The notes beneath the pieces are model-generated. The model made no database searches. It saw nothing but the letters and a program-made list of their open reading frames with translations, and was not told the origin of the DNA. The position numbers and the translations under genes were made by a program. Source: an uncultured Flavobacteriaceae bacterium (GTDB taxonomy: Bacteria; Bacteroidota; Bacteroidia; Flavobacteriales; Flavobacteriaceae). Taken from it: a DNA stretch of 64,000 bases. Location of the stretch: assembly GCA_947488345.1 (NCBI GenBank), contig CANKZQ010000007.1:124001-188000 (forward strand), in the 5' to 3' direction. Of this stretch, positions 1 through 9,981 are shown in pieces. Positions within the stretch are counted from its first letter, which is position 1, and each line of letters begins with the position of its first letter.

Positions 1-51
1 TAAATATAGATAATAATAAAAGTCGACTTATTAATTTCATTCCTATTTTAA

Positions 52-1140
52 CTATTTATTCATTGGAATTTTGCTTAGTGATAATCGCAACAAATCGTTT
101 GCGATAGGGTCAACACTAGATTGCGCTCGTGACGTATTCGCAAGAATAATACTTACCGCTTTTTTCTCTGGAACAATAAAAAGAAACGAAGTACATCCGG
201 TCTGTGATCCAGGATGCCCTATGATAGCACCCTCGTAGGGTTTTGGGTTATACAAAAACCATCCGAAACCATAAGCGTTATTTTCTTTTTCTAGACTGTG
301 ATGTTGTCTCATTAACTTTAACGTCTCTTCCTTAACAAATGTATTATTTATTAAGGCATCGCCAAATTTCAACATATCGACAACAGTCGTATAAAACCCT
401 CCTGCCGGTATTCTGTTACTTAAATTATTTTCTTTTGCAGGTTTGGCTTTTCCTTTGCCGTTATTACGGGTATATAACTTTGATTCATTTTCTAATTCTT
501 CTCCAAACTTTTCAACTCCCGTATTGGTCATTCCTGCTTTAGAAAAAATGTTTTCTTGTATATAGGCTTCAAAGGTTTGTCCCGTAACTTTTTCTAGAAT
601 TGCTCCCAATACTGTATATCCGTAGGTGGAATATGAATATTGCGTACCGGGTTCAAATAATAAATCACGATCTTTAAATAAACTCAATGCGTCGTATAAA
701 GTAGGATATGTTTTGATCGTATTTGACTCCCGACCATCTTTGTAACCCGAAATACCTGAAGTGTGCGATAACAAATGTCTTGTAGTAATTTGAGTTTTTG
801 TGTGTTTAGGATAGTCGGGTAGGTATGTTTGGATCGGAGTATCTAAATCTAACTTCCCCTGTTCTACCAGTTGCATAACCCCAAGTGCTGTCATTGGTTT
901 TGCGATAGAGCCCATTCGCAATTTGGTGTCGATTTTAAATTTTTCTCCATCCTTTTTATTTGCGTACCCCGCAGCTACTTGTTCTATGATTTTACCATCT
1001 ATCGAATAGGCGGCAGCGACACCCATCACCATTTTATCTGTTACTATTTTATCAAGCTGTTTCTGAATACTATTGTTTTTTTCTTGTGCGATGCTATTAA
1101 AAGCAAAAAGTAGTAAAATTAAAATACTATATTTTTTCAT
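52..1140 (-). CDS. Exported serine hydrolase, beta-lactamase/class C PBP family
   Basis: A 362-residue secreted hydrolase of the beta-lactamase (class C, PBP4*/EstB) fold, probably periplasmic. A signal peptide covers residues 1 to about 18 (ends in NSIAQ). The nucleophile motif SIAK is at residues 78-81. YST at 170-172 stands in for the usual Y-x-N, and a C-terminal HPG precedes SQTG as the third active-site element. The ATG at 1140 is chosen because the open frame above it starts only with TTG and would put nine residues before the signal peptide. Such enzymes cleave peptides, esters or lactams; the substrate cannot be read from sequence. It lies about 100 bp downstream of a second serine hydrolase on the same strand. 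Family is secure, specificity unknown. Confidence 0.85.
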   Translation of the reverse strand: MKKYSILILLLFAFNSIAQEKNNSIQKQLDKIVTDKMVMGVAAAYSIDGKIIEQVAAGYANKKDGEKFKIDTKLRMGSIAKPMTALGVMQLVEQGKLDLDTPIQTYLPDYPKHTKTQITTRHLLSHTSGISGYKDGRESNTIKTYPTLYDALSLFKDRDLLFEPGTQYSYSTYGYTVLGAILEKVTGQTFEAYIQENIFSKAGMTNTGVEKFGEELENESKLYTRNNGKGKAKPAKENNLSNRIPAGGFYTTVVDMLKFGDALINNTFVKEETLKLMRQHHSLEKENNAYGFGWFLYNPKPYEGAIIGHPGSQTGCTSFLFIVPEKKAVSIILANTSRAQSSVDPIANDLLRLSLSKIPMNK

Positions 1141-1243
1141 TTTTATTTGATTTAAAGGTTGAAACAAATTTAGAGAGGTTGTTTAAAATATATCTTGTTT
1201 TTATTGTGTTTGGGACGAATAGCCATGTTTTGGTGGTGAATGA

Positions 1244-2455
1244 TTATTTAATTGAGTTTACGATAGCTCGCAACATGGCCATTGACTCTTTTTCTCTAAA
1301 ACTACTTTCGTCATTTGTTGTACCATAGTTGTTATTTGCTGCTGATTTTACAATAACAATATTGCGTTTAGGATTGATGTAAATAAGTTGATTATAAATA
1401 CCCATAGCCGCATATTCACCTTCTTTACTCTCAAACACCCACCATTGATACCCATAGCCGAAATCATTATTAGAATTTTCATTTAAACCAGGGAGTAAAT
1501 GTGGAGCATCAGGTCTAGTAGATTGAGACACCCATTCTTTAGGGATTATTTGTTTGTTATTCAACTTCCCTTTATGGAGAAATAATAATCCAAATTTGGC
1601 ATAATCAATAAGAGAAGCGCTTAATCCCGCGGCGGCGAATTCATTGCTCTGATTGTCAATAACCCAATATCCTTTTCGTTCCATTCCCAAAGGCTGCCAT
1701 ATTTTTTTCTCCAAATAATCAGATACTGTAGTACCCGTAGCTTTGGAAATTATCATCCCTAAAACCTGTGTATCAGAACTATTGTACCGATTAAAAGTTC
1801 CTTGTGGTTTATCGTATTTTAATGTTTTTACGAATGATTCAAAAGAACGTCCAAGGGCTAGGGTTCTACCAAACCGATTAATATCAGAATTACGATCGCT
1901 ATAATCTTCATTCCAACTGACACCTGAAGACATTTGTAATAGATTTTTTATCGTAATATGTTCATAGGCAGAACCTTTTAATTCAGGAACATATTGATAT
2001 ACAGTATCATTGATACTATTTATATGACCTTCTTCAATAGCAATCCCAATGAGTGCCGAAACAAATGATTTGGTGACAGACCAACCTATTGTATGATCTT
2101 CAGGTGTATTTTCTTGATAATACTTTTCGAATAGAACGGTGTCATTTTTAATGACGAGCAATCCTGTAATATCCGTTTCTTGTATTAAATCTTCTGTTTT
2201 GCAAGATTTTCCATTGAATCTATAAGTCGTTGGTAAGGCAATATTTTTCTTTTTTGGAATGTTAAGTGGATTATTACCGGGTATAATTTCTCGTGTAGGA
2301 AAGTATTTTTCGATAGCTCGAAAGCGTTCCACTTGTTCTTTTCCAGAAAACATTTTCATAGCAAATTGAAGGCGTGCTATTTTACAGCGATTAAAGAGAA
2401 GTAGGATACCTATAAGTCCAATTATGACTATTAAAATTTTAGTGTATTTTTTCAT
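1244..2455 (-). CDS. Membrane-anchored serine hydrolase, beta-lactamase family
   Basis: A 403-residue hydrolase of the beta-lactamase/6-aminohexanoate-dimer hydrolase type. An N-terminal hydrophobic segment (residues 7-22) should anchor it in the inner membrane facing the periplasm. The catalytic SVTK lies at 126-129 after a conserved GW, and YNSSD in the middle of the protein supplies the Tyr motif. Its ATG overlaps the last four bases of the upstream amidohydrolase gene (ATGA overlap), so the two are translationally coupled. This suggests the two enzymes work on the same imported or periplasmic compound, but that is inference. Unlike the neighbouring serine hydrolase it lacks a cleavable signal. 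Confidence 0.85.
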   Translation of the reverse strand: MKKYTKILIVIIGLIGILLLFNRCKIARLQFAMKMFSGKEQVERFRAIEKYFPTREIIPGNNPLNIPKKKNIALPTTYRFNGKSCKTEDLIQETDITGLLVIKNDTVLFEKYYQENTPEDHTIGWSVTKSFVSALIGIAIEEGHINSINDTVYQYVPELKGSAYEHITIKNLLQMSSGVSWNEDYSDRNSDINRFGRTLALGRSFESFVKTLKYDKPQGTFNRYNSSDTQVLGMIISKATGTTVSDYLEKKIWQPLGMERKGYWVIDNQSNEFAAAGLSASLIDYAKFGLLFLHKGKLNNKQIIPKEWVSQSTRPDAPHLLPGLNENSNNDFGYGYQWWVFESKEGEYAAMGIYNQLIYINPKRNIVIVKSAANNNYGTTNDESSFREKESMAMLRAIVNSIK

Positions 2456-3996
2456 TTATTTTTTGGTTTATAACTGCTGATATCAACTGTTCTACTATGG
2501 TCATTTGCCTTCTTTACTGCATTTAGCATACTGTCTAACAATTGCCTATCAAAGATTTTTCCTCTTACAATTACGGTATGAATTGATTCAGTATTTTCAA
2601 TATTTTCTAACGGATTTTTATCGAGTAATATTAAATTCGCTTTATAACCTGTATCAATTACACCTGCATTATTGTTCAACCATTTCGCAGGAGTAGCTGT
2701 TGCAGAACGAAGCGCTTCTGTAGGAGACATACCCATTTTGTGTAATGATTGCAGTTCTTGATGCAAAGAAAACCCGGGCACTTTAACAGATAGGTTATTG
2801 TCGGTGCCTGCCAGTATTTTTACACCCCTCTTGTGCATATTTTTACCAACCCGTTCGCAGGCTTCGGCATAGATAGTCCAAAAGATTTTACGTTCATTCT
2901 TTGATTCCTCACTAAGCCCCTCAGGATATCTAACTCTATTAAATTGAGGTAACCAACCCAAACCTCCTTCCGGAATATATTTAATTCCTTCACTAATCCC
3001 TGGGTTTTCATATTCAATAGCTACCTCGCTTAATAGACCTTTTAAGTCTTCTTTTTGTCTAAGATGCGTATGCCATCCCCATAAAACTGATGTGACCGCA
3101 ATATCATTTTTTAACAATGCTTCGGCAACTGCATCACTGCGTTCATCAATGAAATTAAAAAAGGCTTCTTTGTTTTCTTTAAGGTGAGGACTGCCAAACT
3201 CACGAAACAAACTGTTCATGATTTCTTCAAAATGAGCAACTTCTCGTTGATTTCCATTCCAAAGCTCGGTTAAGCTCACATGAATAGGTATATGTCCAAT
3301 AATATCAATGTCTTTCGTTTCTGAAATAGCGAGATAACTTTCTTTATTCAGTTGGCTGTATATTTTTATACCATCATACCCCTTTTCAATGTATTCAGCT
3401 ACTTTATCTCTAGCGTCAGTAGCACTGGTTACATTACTGTAACCTTGGGTGTATGACATAAATAGCCCTTCCCAAAAATCAAAACTACCCAATCTGGGAG
3501 AAGCTATATACAACTCCGGGCCAATTCTCCCATTTTTTATTTCTTCTCTCCAGCTAAGATGTTCTTCGGTACCAATCATTTCTCGCACATGGGTAATTCC
3601 ATTAACCAGATACAGTAATAAATCATTTGAACTTTGAAACATGTGTACATGAGAATCTATCAAGCCAGGAATCAAATATTTTCCAGTGCCGTCTATTACT
3701 TTTGTTTCTTTTGAGATGTTTAATGTACTGTCAATAGTAGCTATAAGTCCTTTTTCGATTAAAATTGTTCGGTTAGGTAGTAGGCTATTTCCTTCGGCAG
3801 ATAATATAGTTACATTCTTAATTGCAAATGAGCCTTCGTATGGTGTAAATTCGTTAGTATTTACAACTTCGGTAAGACCTCCATACATACGTTTACGTTC
3901 TCTATTCACCAAAAAAGCTGAAATGATGAGTAAAATCATATGAATAAGAACAATATATTTAAGCCATTTTAAGATTTTTTTTTTGCTCATTATCAA
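2452..3996 (-). CDS. Membrane-anchored amidohydrolase (imidazolonepropionase-like)
   Basis: A 514-residue metal-dependent hydrolase of the amidohydrolase superfamily. A transmembrane anchor at residues 12-30 precedes the composite beta-domain and the TIM barrel. Visible metal ligands are HVH (116-118) after GLIDS, a Lys in DGIKIYS that is carbamylated in this family, His in GHIPIH and AHFEE, and Asp in AGTDN. The C-terminal block (SPTEALRSATATPAKWL) is typical of imidazolonepropionase-related prolidase-like enzymes. The first codons are ATG-ATA-ATG, so the start could be 3996 or 3990. It is the first gene of a coupled pair with the serine hydrolase and lies downstream of a LytTR regulator. 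Substrate not known. Confidence 0.85.
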   Translation of the reverse strand: MIMSKKKILKWLKYIVLIHMILLIISAFLVNRERKRMYGGLTEVVNTNEFTPYEGSFAIKNVTILSAEGNSLLPNRTILIEKGLIATIDSTLNISKETKVIDGTGKYLIPGLIDSHVHMFQSSNDLLLYLVNGITHVREMIGTEEHLSWREEIKNGRIGPELYIASPRLGSFDFWEGLFMSYTQGYSNVTSATDARDKVAEYIEKGYDGIKIYSQLNKESYLAISETKDIDIIGHIPIHVSLTELWNGNQREVAHFEEIMNSLFREFGSPHLKENKEAFFNFIDERSDAVAEALLKNDIAVTSVLWGWHTHLRQKEDLKGLLSEVAIEYENPGISEGIKYIPEGGLGWLPQFNRVRYPEGLSEESKNERKIFWTIYAEACERVGKNMHKRGVKILAGTDNNLSVKVPGFSLHQELQSLHKMGMSPTEALRSATATPAKWLNNNAGVIDTGYKANLILLDKNPLENIENTESIHTVIVRGKIFDRQLLDSMLNAVKKANDHSRTVDISSYKPKNK

Positions 3997-4126
3997 TAAG
4001 GGATTACTGTTAATGATTAAATCTACCGTTTAAGAGTTAAGATAATATTATGAATTCACCGTATTGTGACGAAATACAAACAGGATGTGATAATTAACTA
4101 TATTCTCCATAAATAAAAGAGAAATT

Positions 4127-4957
4127 TTATTTTTTTCTAAATATAGGAACCCAAGTTCTCGACACGGGAATTATCATATCGCAATCAGAAAGTGTGAGTG
4201 ATAAACCTTGTGAATTACCAACTGTATTTATAATAGCATTTACGTTTACTAAATAGGAGCGATGGCATTTTAGAATCGAACTATCTTTAACTTTTGTTTG
4301 AATTTCTTTAAGAGTAGCCCGTTCAATTTGAATTTTTAAATGACCATCGTTATCGATATAGGCTATTTTAACATAATTCTGAAGTGCTTCAATGTATCTG
4401 ATCTGAAGAATAGGGATATTAAAGAGTAATTGATGTTTTGTGTTGGATGAATTCTCTTGCGCTACGATCACTTCATTTGTAATATTTTGATCCTTATTTT
4501 TTTGAGATATTATAAAGAACCCACCAACCATTATTAATGGAATGATGCCTACCATAAAAGTACCATAGATCATAGTGGGGAAAAGGCTCCATTCTACATA
4601 TCCAAAAAATGTGAATCTAGCAAAAAGAAAATTGGCTAAACTTATACAAAGCATAGCGCCTAGATTGTTCAATAACCATTTGCCAAACGTGAACGAAGTA
4701 TGATTTTTTCTAAATTTTTTTAATCGATATATTATGAGTTCATAAACGGTCCCTCCAAGAAAGGTCATTGCTCCAAAACCAACGTATATTAAAAACGATT
4801 TATTTTTAAGTTGATGCATTCCAAAAGGTTTATAGATATAAAGGAATACTATTGCAAAGAGGCTTAGGATGCCTAATGAACGATAATACCAAAGTCTATT
4901 TTCTCCTTTAGGGAAAGGTTTACGAATTACTTTTACTACAGTATTGAAAATATGCAT
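4127..4957 (-). CDS. LytTR-family membrane transcription regulator
   Basis: A 276-residue protein with about four transmembrane helices in its first 160 residues and a C-terminal LytTR DNA-binding domain (motifs IRYIEALQNYVKI, LKCHRSYLVNVNAI and PVSRTW at the end). Such fused proteins bind DNA as dimers and probably sense a membrane or ligand signal, with no receiver domain. The ATG at 4957 is preferred over an upstream TTG. It is separate from, and upstream of, the amidohydrolase-serine hydrolase pair on the same strand (131 bp gap), so it may regulate that pair. No target site was identified. Domain assignment is firm, regulon is inferred. Confidence 0.85.
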   Translation of the reverse strand: MHIFNTVVKVIRKPFPKGENRLWYYRSLGILSLFAIVFLYIYKPFGMHQLKNKSFLIYVGFGAMTFLGGTVYELIIYRLKKFRKNHTSFTFGKWLLNNLGAMLCISLANFLFARFTFFGYVEWSLFPTMIYGTFMVGIIPLIMVGGFFIISQKNKDQNITNEVIVAQENSSNTKHQLLFNIPILQIRYIEALQNYVKIAYIDNDGHLKIQIERATLKEIQTKVKDSSILKCHRSYLVNVNAIINTVGNSQGLSLTLSDCDMIIPVSRTWVPIFRKK

Positions 4958-5194
4958 TTTTAAAAGTGTCAAATTTGTTTTACAGTATGTAACTGATTTC
5001 AAAAATAAAAACGAAAAGTGACCTTAAAACTTAAATTAGTGTAATTGTGGCGAATTACTATCTTTTAGGGATGAATGATTACATAAAAACATAGCTAATG
5101 CATAAATTAGATTATTATAGCGATAAGCCGACTGAAGAATAAAATGAAAGTGATGAGAACCGTAAAGGCATGTTTTATATAAAACAGTTTTTAT

Positions 5195-7027
5195 TTAGTT
5201 CTTAATTACTTCAAATACATTATTCTTAAGATTGACGTCTGCCATACGCTTCGAAGGATCAATTTCAACAGATTTTACCGTTTTTGATGTTTGAAATGAA
5301 TACGATGGTTGCACCCAAGGCCAATCATTTATAACGGTTGCCTTAGTTGATTTTTGGCCATACATCATACGTAACGGAATATAAAAATCTTCTGTAGATC
5401 CATCGGAATACACGACTCTAACATCTATTGGCATCGGTATCAAACCTTTATTTTCTAAGGTGATTTGATTGTTGTTTACGTCAGTGACAGCATATTCAAT
5501 AAAATTCGTGGTTTGCGTCCAGTAGTTCAAATACCAATCCAATTGTATCCCAGAAATCTTCTCGGCGGTACGTTTGATGTCATTAGGTGTTGGATGCTTG
5601 AATTTAAAATCATTAAAGTACTTTTTAATCGTCTTTTTTAGATTATCCTCTCCAATGATATAACCTAACTGCACTAAAAATACCTCTCCCTTATTGTAGG
5701 CTGAGTTACCATATGCTGAATTATAGTAAAATCGATCAGCATGCAATGATTGGGGTTGTTCACCACCCGATTCAACTAACTTTTGATATCCTTTATAGGC
5801 ACCTTCATGCGGATTTTTACCATCTTTCATAACCGCTCTCATCGCTAATGTCGAGATATATGAGGTAAAACCTTCGTCCATCCATTCGTGTTTTTGTTCA
5901 TTCGTTGCCAACAAGAATTGAAACCAAGTGTGTGCGAACTCATGTGCCGTTACACCCACTAAACTGCCAAACTTTCGTTCTCCCGTTATCAATGTGCACA
6001 TAGCATATTCCATTCCACCATCTCCACCTTGAATTACCGAATATTGCTTATATGGGTACGGACCAATATGCTCACTTAAGTAAGAAAGAATTTGAGCCGT
6101 TTTTGGCTGCAGTTTTTTCCAGTTTTCTTTGATGCTATCATTGTCTTTATACAGAAAATGTAAAGTAATACTGTCTTGAACAACCATTTTATCATGTATG
6201 TATTCGGGATCAGCAGCCCAGGTAAAATCATGTACATTTGGTGCTTTAAAATGCCAAGTGAGCTTCTTCACTTTTCTTTTGTGTTTGACTGGCTTGACAG
6301 AATAACCATGACCAATTTCTTCAGGATTCTGCAAATAACCAGTGCCACCGATGGTATAATTTTTATCGATAGTGATTTTTACATCGAAGTCACCCCATAC
6401 ACCATGAAATTCTCTACCGATATATGCATTGGCATGCCATCCCTCAAAATCATATTCTGCTAGTTTAGGATACCACTGAGTCATAGATAAGGCTACGCCT
6501 TCTTTACTGTTTCTTCCAGAACGACGAATTTGAACAGGTACTTGCCCTTTAAAGGTCATGTCTAAAACTGTTTTTTCACCTGGCTTCAAAGGTTTATGTA
6601 GTTGTACCTTCAGCACCGTACCAATAGTAGTATGTTGCACATCGACACCATCTTGTTGTAATGAGTTTACTTTGATGAAACCAATTTCATCAGGTGTTAA
6701 TTTAGAAATTCTACTTTCATAAACGGGAGCTTCCTTGGTGCCTATATTGTTCGTCATTCGACTATCCGGGTCAGGAATGTTTTGCAAACGGATATCCATT
6801 TCACTTCCCGGTTGAAAGGCATTGAAAAATAAATGATAAAAGACATTGTCGATGGTATCCGGCGAGTTATTTGTATAGACTATTTTTTGTACGCCGTCAT
6901 ATTGATAATTGTCAACATTCATATCTATAGACATGGTATAGTCTACATGTTGTTGCCAATAATTTGGTTGTTGAGCAATACTAAAAAATGGAATGGCCAA
7001 TAGCGCTAAAAGAATAGATTTCTTCAT
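5195..7027 (-). CDS. Exported M1-family metallopeptidase (aminopeptidase N-like)
   Basis: A 610-residue zinc aminopeptidase, secreted by a signal peptide at residues 1-18. The zinc site is HEFAH at 362-366 with the third ligand Glu385 in WMDEGF, 18 residues after the second His, the spacing expected of gluzincins. GGMEYAM just upstream takes the place of the GAMEN exopeptidase motif, with Glu kept but Asn replaced by Tyr. The N-terminal half is the beta-saddle domain. Length fits the short Bacteroidota M1 proteins rather than full-length PepN. It probably trims peptides in the periplasm. It sits alone on the minus strand, preceded by the terminator of the subtilisin gene. Confidence 0.9.
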   Translation of the reverse strand: MKKSILLALLAIPFFSIAQQPNYWQQHVDYTMSIDMNVDNYQYDGVQKIVYTNNSPDTIDNVFYHLFFNAFQPGSEMDIRLQNIPDPDSRMTNNIGTKEAPVYESRISKLTPDEIGFIKVNSLQQDGVDVQHTTIGTVLKVQLHKPLKPGEKTVLDMTFKGQVPVQIRRSGRNSKEGVALSMTQWYPKLAEYDFEGWHANAYIGREFHGVWGDFDVKITIDKNYTIGGTGYLQNPEEIGHGYSVKPVKHKRKVKKLTWHFKAPNVHDFTWAADPEYIHDKMVVQDSITLHFLYKDNDSIKENWKKLQPKTAQILSYLSEHIGPYPYKQYSVIQGGDGGMEYAMCTLITGERKFGSLVGVTAHEFAHTWFQFLLATNEQKHEWMDEGFTSYISTLAMRAVMKDGKNPHEGAYKGYQKLVESGGEQPQSLHADRFYYNSAYGNSAYNKGEVFLVQLGYIIGEDNLKKTIKKYFNDFKFKHPTPNDIKRTAEKISGIQLDWYLNYWTQTTNFIEYAVTDVNNNQITLENKGLIPMPIDVRVVYSDGSTEDFYIPLRMMYGQKSTKATVINDWPWVQPSYSFQTSKTVKSVEIDPSKRMADVNLKNNVFEVIKN

Positions 7028-7076
7028 GTGATGATTTTGTTTGTTTGCAAGATACCAATATCAATTTTGATACCAA

Positions 7077-7112
7077 AAAAAGACGAATTTAAATATTCAA
7101 ATTCGTCTTTTT
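7077..7112 (-). terminator. Rho-independent terminator after the subtilisin gene
   Basis: A 14-bp perfect stem (AAAAAGACGAATTT at 7077-7090, its complement at 7099-7112) around an 8-base loop, with A and T runs at both ends. It lies 25 bp past the stop of the minus-strand subtilisin gene and before the start of the M1 peptidase, so it ends the MBL hydrolase-subtilisin transcript. Its symmetry would also let it work in the other direction. Confidence 0.85.
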
Positions 7113-7136
7113 AGGTTTCCGCGAAAGCGTTAAGAG

Positions 7137-8891
7137 TTACTTAGACATTTTTTCCGCCATTTTTAAGGCGTTATAAGCGTTTACTATTTTTCCTGAAACT
7201 GATAAATCGCTAAATTTTATCATTTCTGTTTCGTCACCTGGCTTGATAACTTCATTATTAAATTCAATACCAGAATCCATTATAACTTGTTTTACTTGAG
7301 ATGCATTTAGTTTCGGGTAATATGATCGAATTAAAGCAGCGACACCAGCAACTTCTGGAGCGGCCATCGAGGTTCCTTGAATAGACTCGTAACTATCTTT
7401 TGGGAAGGTCGAGTAAATCTCAAGTCCTGGCGCGAAAACGTCTACATTTTTTTTGCCATAATTAGAAAAAGAAGCCACTAATTGATCATCGTAAAAACGT
7501 GTCATAGCACCTACTGTAATAACGTTATCAGCAAATTCTACCAATTTATCCTTTGAGTCATTCGGAAAGTTCTCGGCGGTGTCAATATCACTTGCGTCAT
7601 TACCAGCAGCATGTACCAAGACAACATCTTTTTTTGCTGCATAGGCAATAGCGTCATACACCCATTCAGCATTGGGCGAATAGCTTTTACCAAAACTCAT
7701 ATTAATAACCTTGGCACCATTATCTACAGCGTAGCGTATAGCTAAGGCAATATCTTTATCATACTCATCTCCGTCGGGCACCGCTCGTAAGGCCATAATT
7801 TTTACATTATGAGCTACACCATTCATGCCTTTTCCATTGTTCCTTTCGGCAGCGATAATTCCAGACACATGGGTGCCGTGAATCTCGTCATCTTTAGAGC
7901 CAATAACGTAGTTATTACCATAATTTGTATCGCTAATGTCATATGGGTCATCTCCTGTGAGTCGTCCATTGAAATCTATTTTATATTGAGCATTTAGTTG
8001 GTTGCTGTAGTGATCTCTCACCTCCTTATTATTCGCTATAATTGCATCCAATTCATCAAATGAACTTTCTACTGTCGCTCCAGCATCTAAAACTCTCATG
8101 ATGATGAGTTTTCCATTCATTAATTTTTGATTGGCCAATATGATATTACTCACATTACCGACATTCATTTCTTTATCACCTAACACTTTTCGAATCGTAT
8201 CGTTCGCATCAATCATCATTTCTTTAATGAGTTCATATTGTATTACTTGTGCAGCCATTTTTTCGACTTGTTTGGCAGCGCTCTCATTTTTTTTGTCAAT
8301 AAGGGCTTTTAGTTCAGTATACAATTCAAAATCTTTTTTATCAGCCGGTGCTATCTCTTCAGCGGACTTTCCCTTAAAACGAGGCGTCCATTTTTTTACA
8401 ATTCTTGTGAGCTCAAGTTGTTCTGGGTTTTTTTGTCCTTTCTCACCACCTAAGAAATTCCATCCGTGAATATCATCAACATAGCCATTTTTATCATCAT
8501 CAACTCCGTTACCAGCTATTTCATCCTGATTGACCCAGGTCACATTTTTTAGATCTTCATGTTCTACATCAATTCCGGAATCTATGACACCAACTACCAC
8601 GATATTTCCTTTTTTATTCTTTACGAATTCATAGGCTTTCGTTAAACTCAAACCAGGAATAGAATCGGTATATATGTCTTTATGAGGCCAAGCTTGAATT
8701 TCGGCTTCAGTCATATCACCTTTTTTTGCAACTAAGGTTTGCTTGTTAATCGAAGTCGCTACAATGGGTGCAGTATCTTTAACTTCGACGGTGGTTGACG
8801 TTGCTGGCGCAGTCGTGTTTTTTGTTGTTGCACAACTAACTAACAGTAGTGTGGCTATTGTTGCCACATAAAATTTTGTAAGTAATCTCAT
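7137..8891 (-). CDS. Subtilisin-like serine protease lipoprotein (S8 family)
   Basis: A 584-residue S8 protease anchored as a lipoprotein: the lipobox LVSC puts the lipidated Cys at residue 20. The catalytic triad is Asp104 (VIDSGID), His338 (HGTHVSG) and Ser508 (GTSMAAPE), with the oxyanion Asn in AAGND. The Asp-to-His distance of 234 residues is far above the usual 35-60. The extra block (about residues 150-300) is helical and charged, with many Lys and Glu. Its start lies two bases after the stop of the MBL hydrolase gene, so the two form an operon closed by the hairpin at 7077-7112. A periplasmic or surface housekeeping protease is likely. Confidence 0.9.
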   Translation of the reverse strand: MRLLTKFYVATIATLLLVSCATTKNTTAPATSTTVEVKDTAPIVATSINKQTLVAKKGDMTEAEIQAWPHKDIYTDSIPGLSLTKAYEFVKNKKGNIVVVGVIDSGIDVEHEDLKNVTWVNQDEIAGNGVDDDKNGYVDDIHGWNFLGGEKGQKNPEQLELTRIVKKWTPRFKGKSAEEIAPADKKDFELYTELKALIDKKNESAAKQVEKMAAQVIQYELIKEMMIDANDTIRKVLGDKEMNVGNVSNIILANQKLMNGKLIIMRVLDAGATVESSFDELDAIIANNKEVRDHYSNQLNAQYKIDFNGRLTGDDPYDISDTNYGNNYVIGSKDDEIHGTHVSGIIAAERNNGKGMNGVAHNVKIMALRAVPDGDEYDKDIALAIRYAVDNGAKVINMSFGKSYSPNAEWVYDAIAYAAKKDVVLVHAAGNDASDIDTAENFPNDSKDKLVEFADNVITVGAMTRFYDDQLVASFSNYGKKNVDVFAPGLEIYSTFPKDSYESIQGTSMAAPEVAGVAALIRSYYPKLNASQVKQVIMDSGIEFNNEVIKPGDETEMIKFSDLSVSGKIVNAYNALKMAEKMSK

Positions 8892-8893
8892 TT

Positions 8894-9757
8894 TTAGTAT
8901 TTAAATATGTCTTTAAATTTAAAGGTCTCGTTTAAACGAACTCCTTTTTCGGTATGTTTTACAGTGCATAATTCGTTATACGGATCATGTTCTAAAAACA
9001 ACAAGTAATCATTATCAGCTGCCTTATTTAAAAAGCGTTGTTTCTCATCAAGTGTTAACAACGGTCTGGTGTCATAACCCATAACGTAGGGTAGTGGAAT
9101 ATGCCCAACTGTTGGTAACAAATCTGCCATGAAAACTATCGTCTTTCCTTTGTATTGGATATGAGGCAACATTTGCTTTTCAGTATGACCATTTGCAAAT
9201 AAAATGCCAAACCCAAGTTCTGAAGTTGTAGAAAAGTCATTTTTGGGTAAAGAAACGAAGTTTAATTGCCCACTTTCTTGAATCGGATTAATATTTTCTT
9301 TTAAGAAGGACGCCTTTTCTCTGGAGTTCGGAGTTATTGCCCATTGCCAGTGGTCTTTATTACTCCAGAATTTTGCATTTTTAAATGCAGGTTCATAGCC
9401 TGTTCTAGCAGTGTTCCATTGAATGCTACCGCCACAATGGTCAAAATGTAAATGCGTCAGGAAGACATCAGTAATATCATCTCTATGAAAGCCATGTAAA
9501 GCTAATGAAGTATCTAAAGAAAAGTCTCCAAATAAATAATAGTATCCAAAGAATTTATCAGACTGTTTTGTACCTAATCCAGTATCTATTAAAATGAGTC
9601 GATCGTTATCCTCAATGAGCAAACATCGCATACTCATATCAATCATATTGTTACTATCGGCTGGATTCGTTCGTTGCCACAATGATTTCGGTACCACGCC
9701 AAACATGGCGCCACCGTCTAATTTGAAATTTCCAGTTTCTATTGGGTAAATCTTCAT
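8894..9757 (-). CDS. MBL-fold metallo-hydrolase
   Basis: A 287-residue metallo-beta-lactamase fold hydrolase. The metal-binding motif HLHFDH is at residues 102-107, with a further His in NGHTEKQ and the Asp in MADLLP. No signal peptide is seen, so it is cytoplasmic. The arrangement resembles the AHL-lactonase/Zn-hydrolase branch (TGLGT near residue 60, then THLHFDHCGG), but lactonase activity cannot be claimed from motifs alone. It is the first gene of a two-gene operon with the subtilisin lipoprotein, separated by only two bases. Confidence 0.88.
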   Translation of the reverse strand: MKIYPIETGNFKLDGGAMFGVVPKSLWQRTNPADSNNMIDMSMRCLLIEDNDRLILIDTGLGTKQSDKFFGYYYLFGDFSLDTSLALHGFHRDDITDVFLTHLHFDHCGGSIQWNTARTGYEPAFKNAKFWSNKDHWQWAITPNSREKASFLKENINPIQESGQLNFVSLPKNDFSTTSELGFGILFANGHTEKQMLPHIQYKGKTIVFMADLLPTVGHIPLPYVMGYDTRPLLTLDEKQRFLNKAADNDYLLFLEHDPYNELCTVKHTEKGVRLNETFKFKDIFKY

Positions 9758-9981
9758 TTGAAATCAATAAAAAGTTTACAAATATGCTGAAAATTAGCCA
9801 TATAATAGTTAAATAAAACAAAAAATAGTAGCGCTAGGATATCCTTTTTCTCAAAAGCTCTCACATGCCTAAATTCGAAAATTTTCAGGCATAAATTTTG
9901 TCAGAAACCAAAAAATAAAATTGAACATCTTTTTCGTAAGCGGTTCTGATGGAATCCTAATTTTATTTCAAAGTGTGATAT

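Noticed and set aside
7116-7130. TTTCCGCGAAAGCG-type palindrome, also seen near 29927
   Set aside because: The first copy is incomplete and the second is inside the DUF2797 coding sequence, so this is more likely chance than a repeat family.
8131-8469. 112-residue plus-strand open frame inside the subtilisin gene
   Set aside because: It is antisense to the helical insertion of the S8 protease, which is a clear gene with full catalytic motifs.
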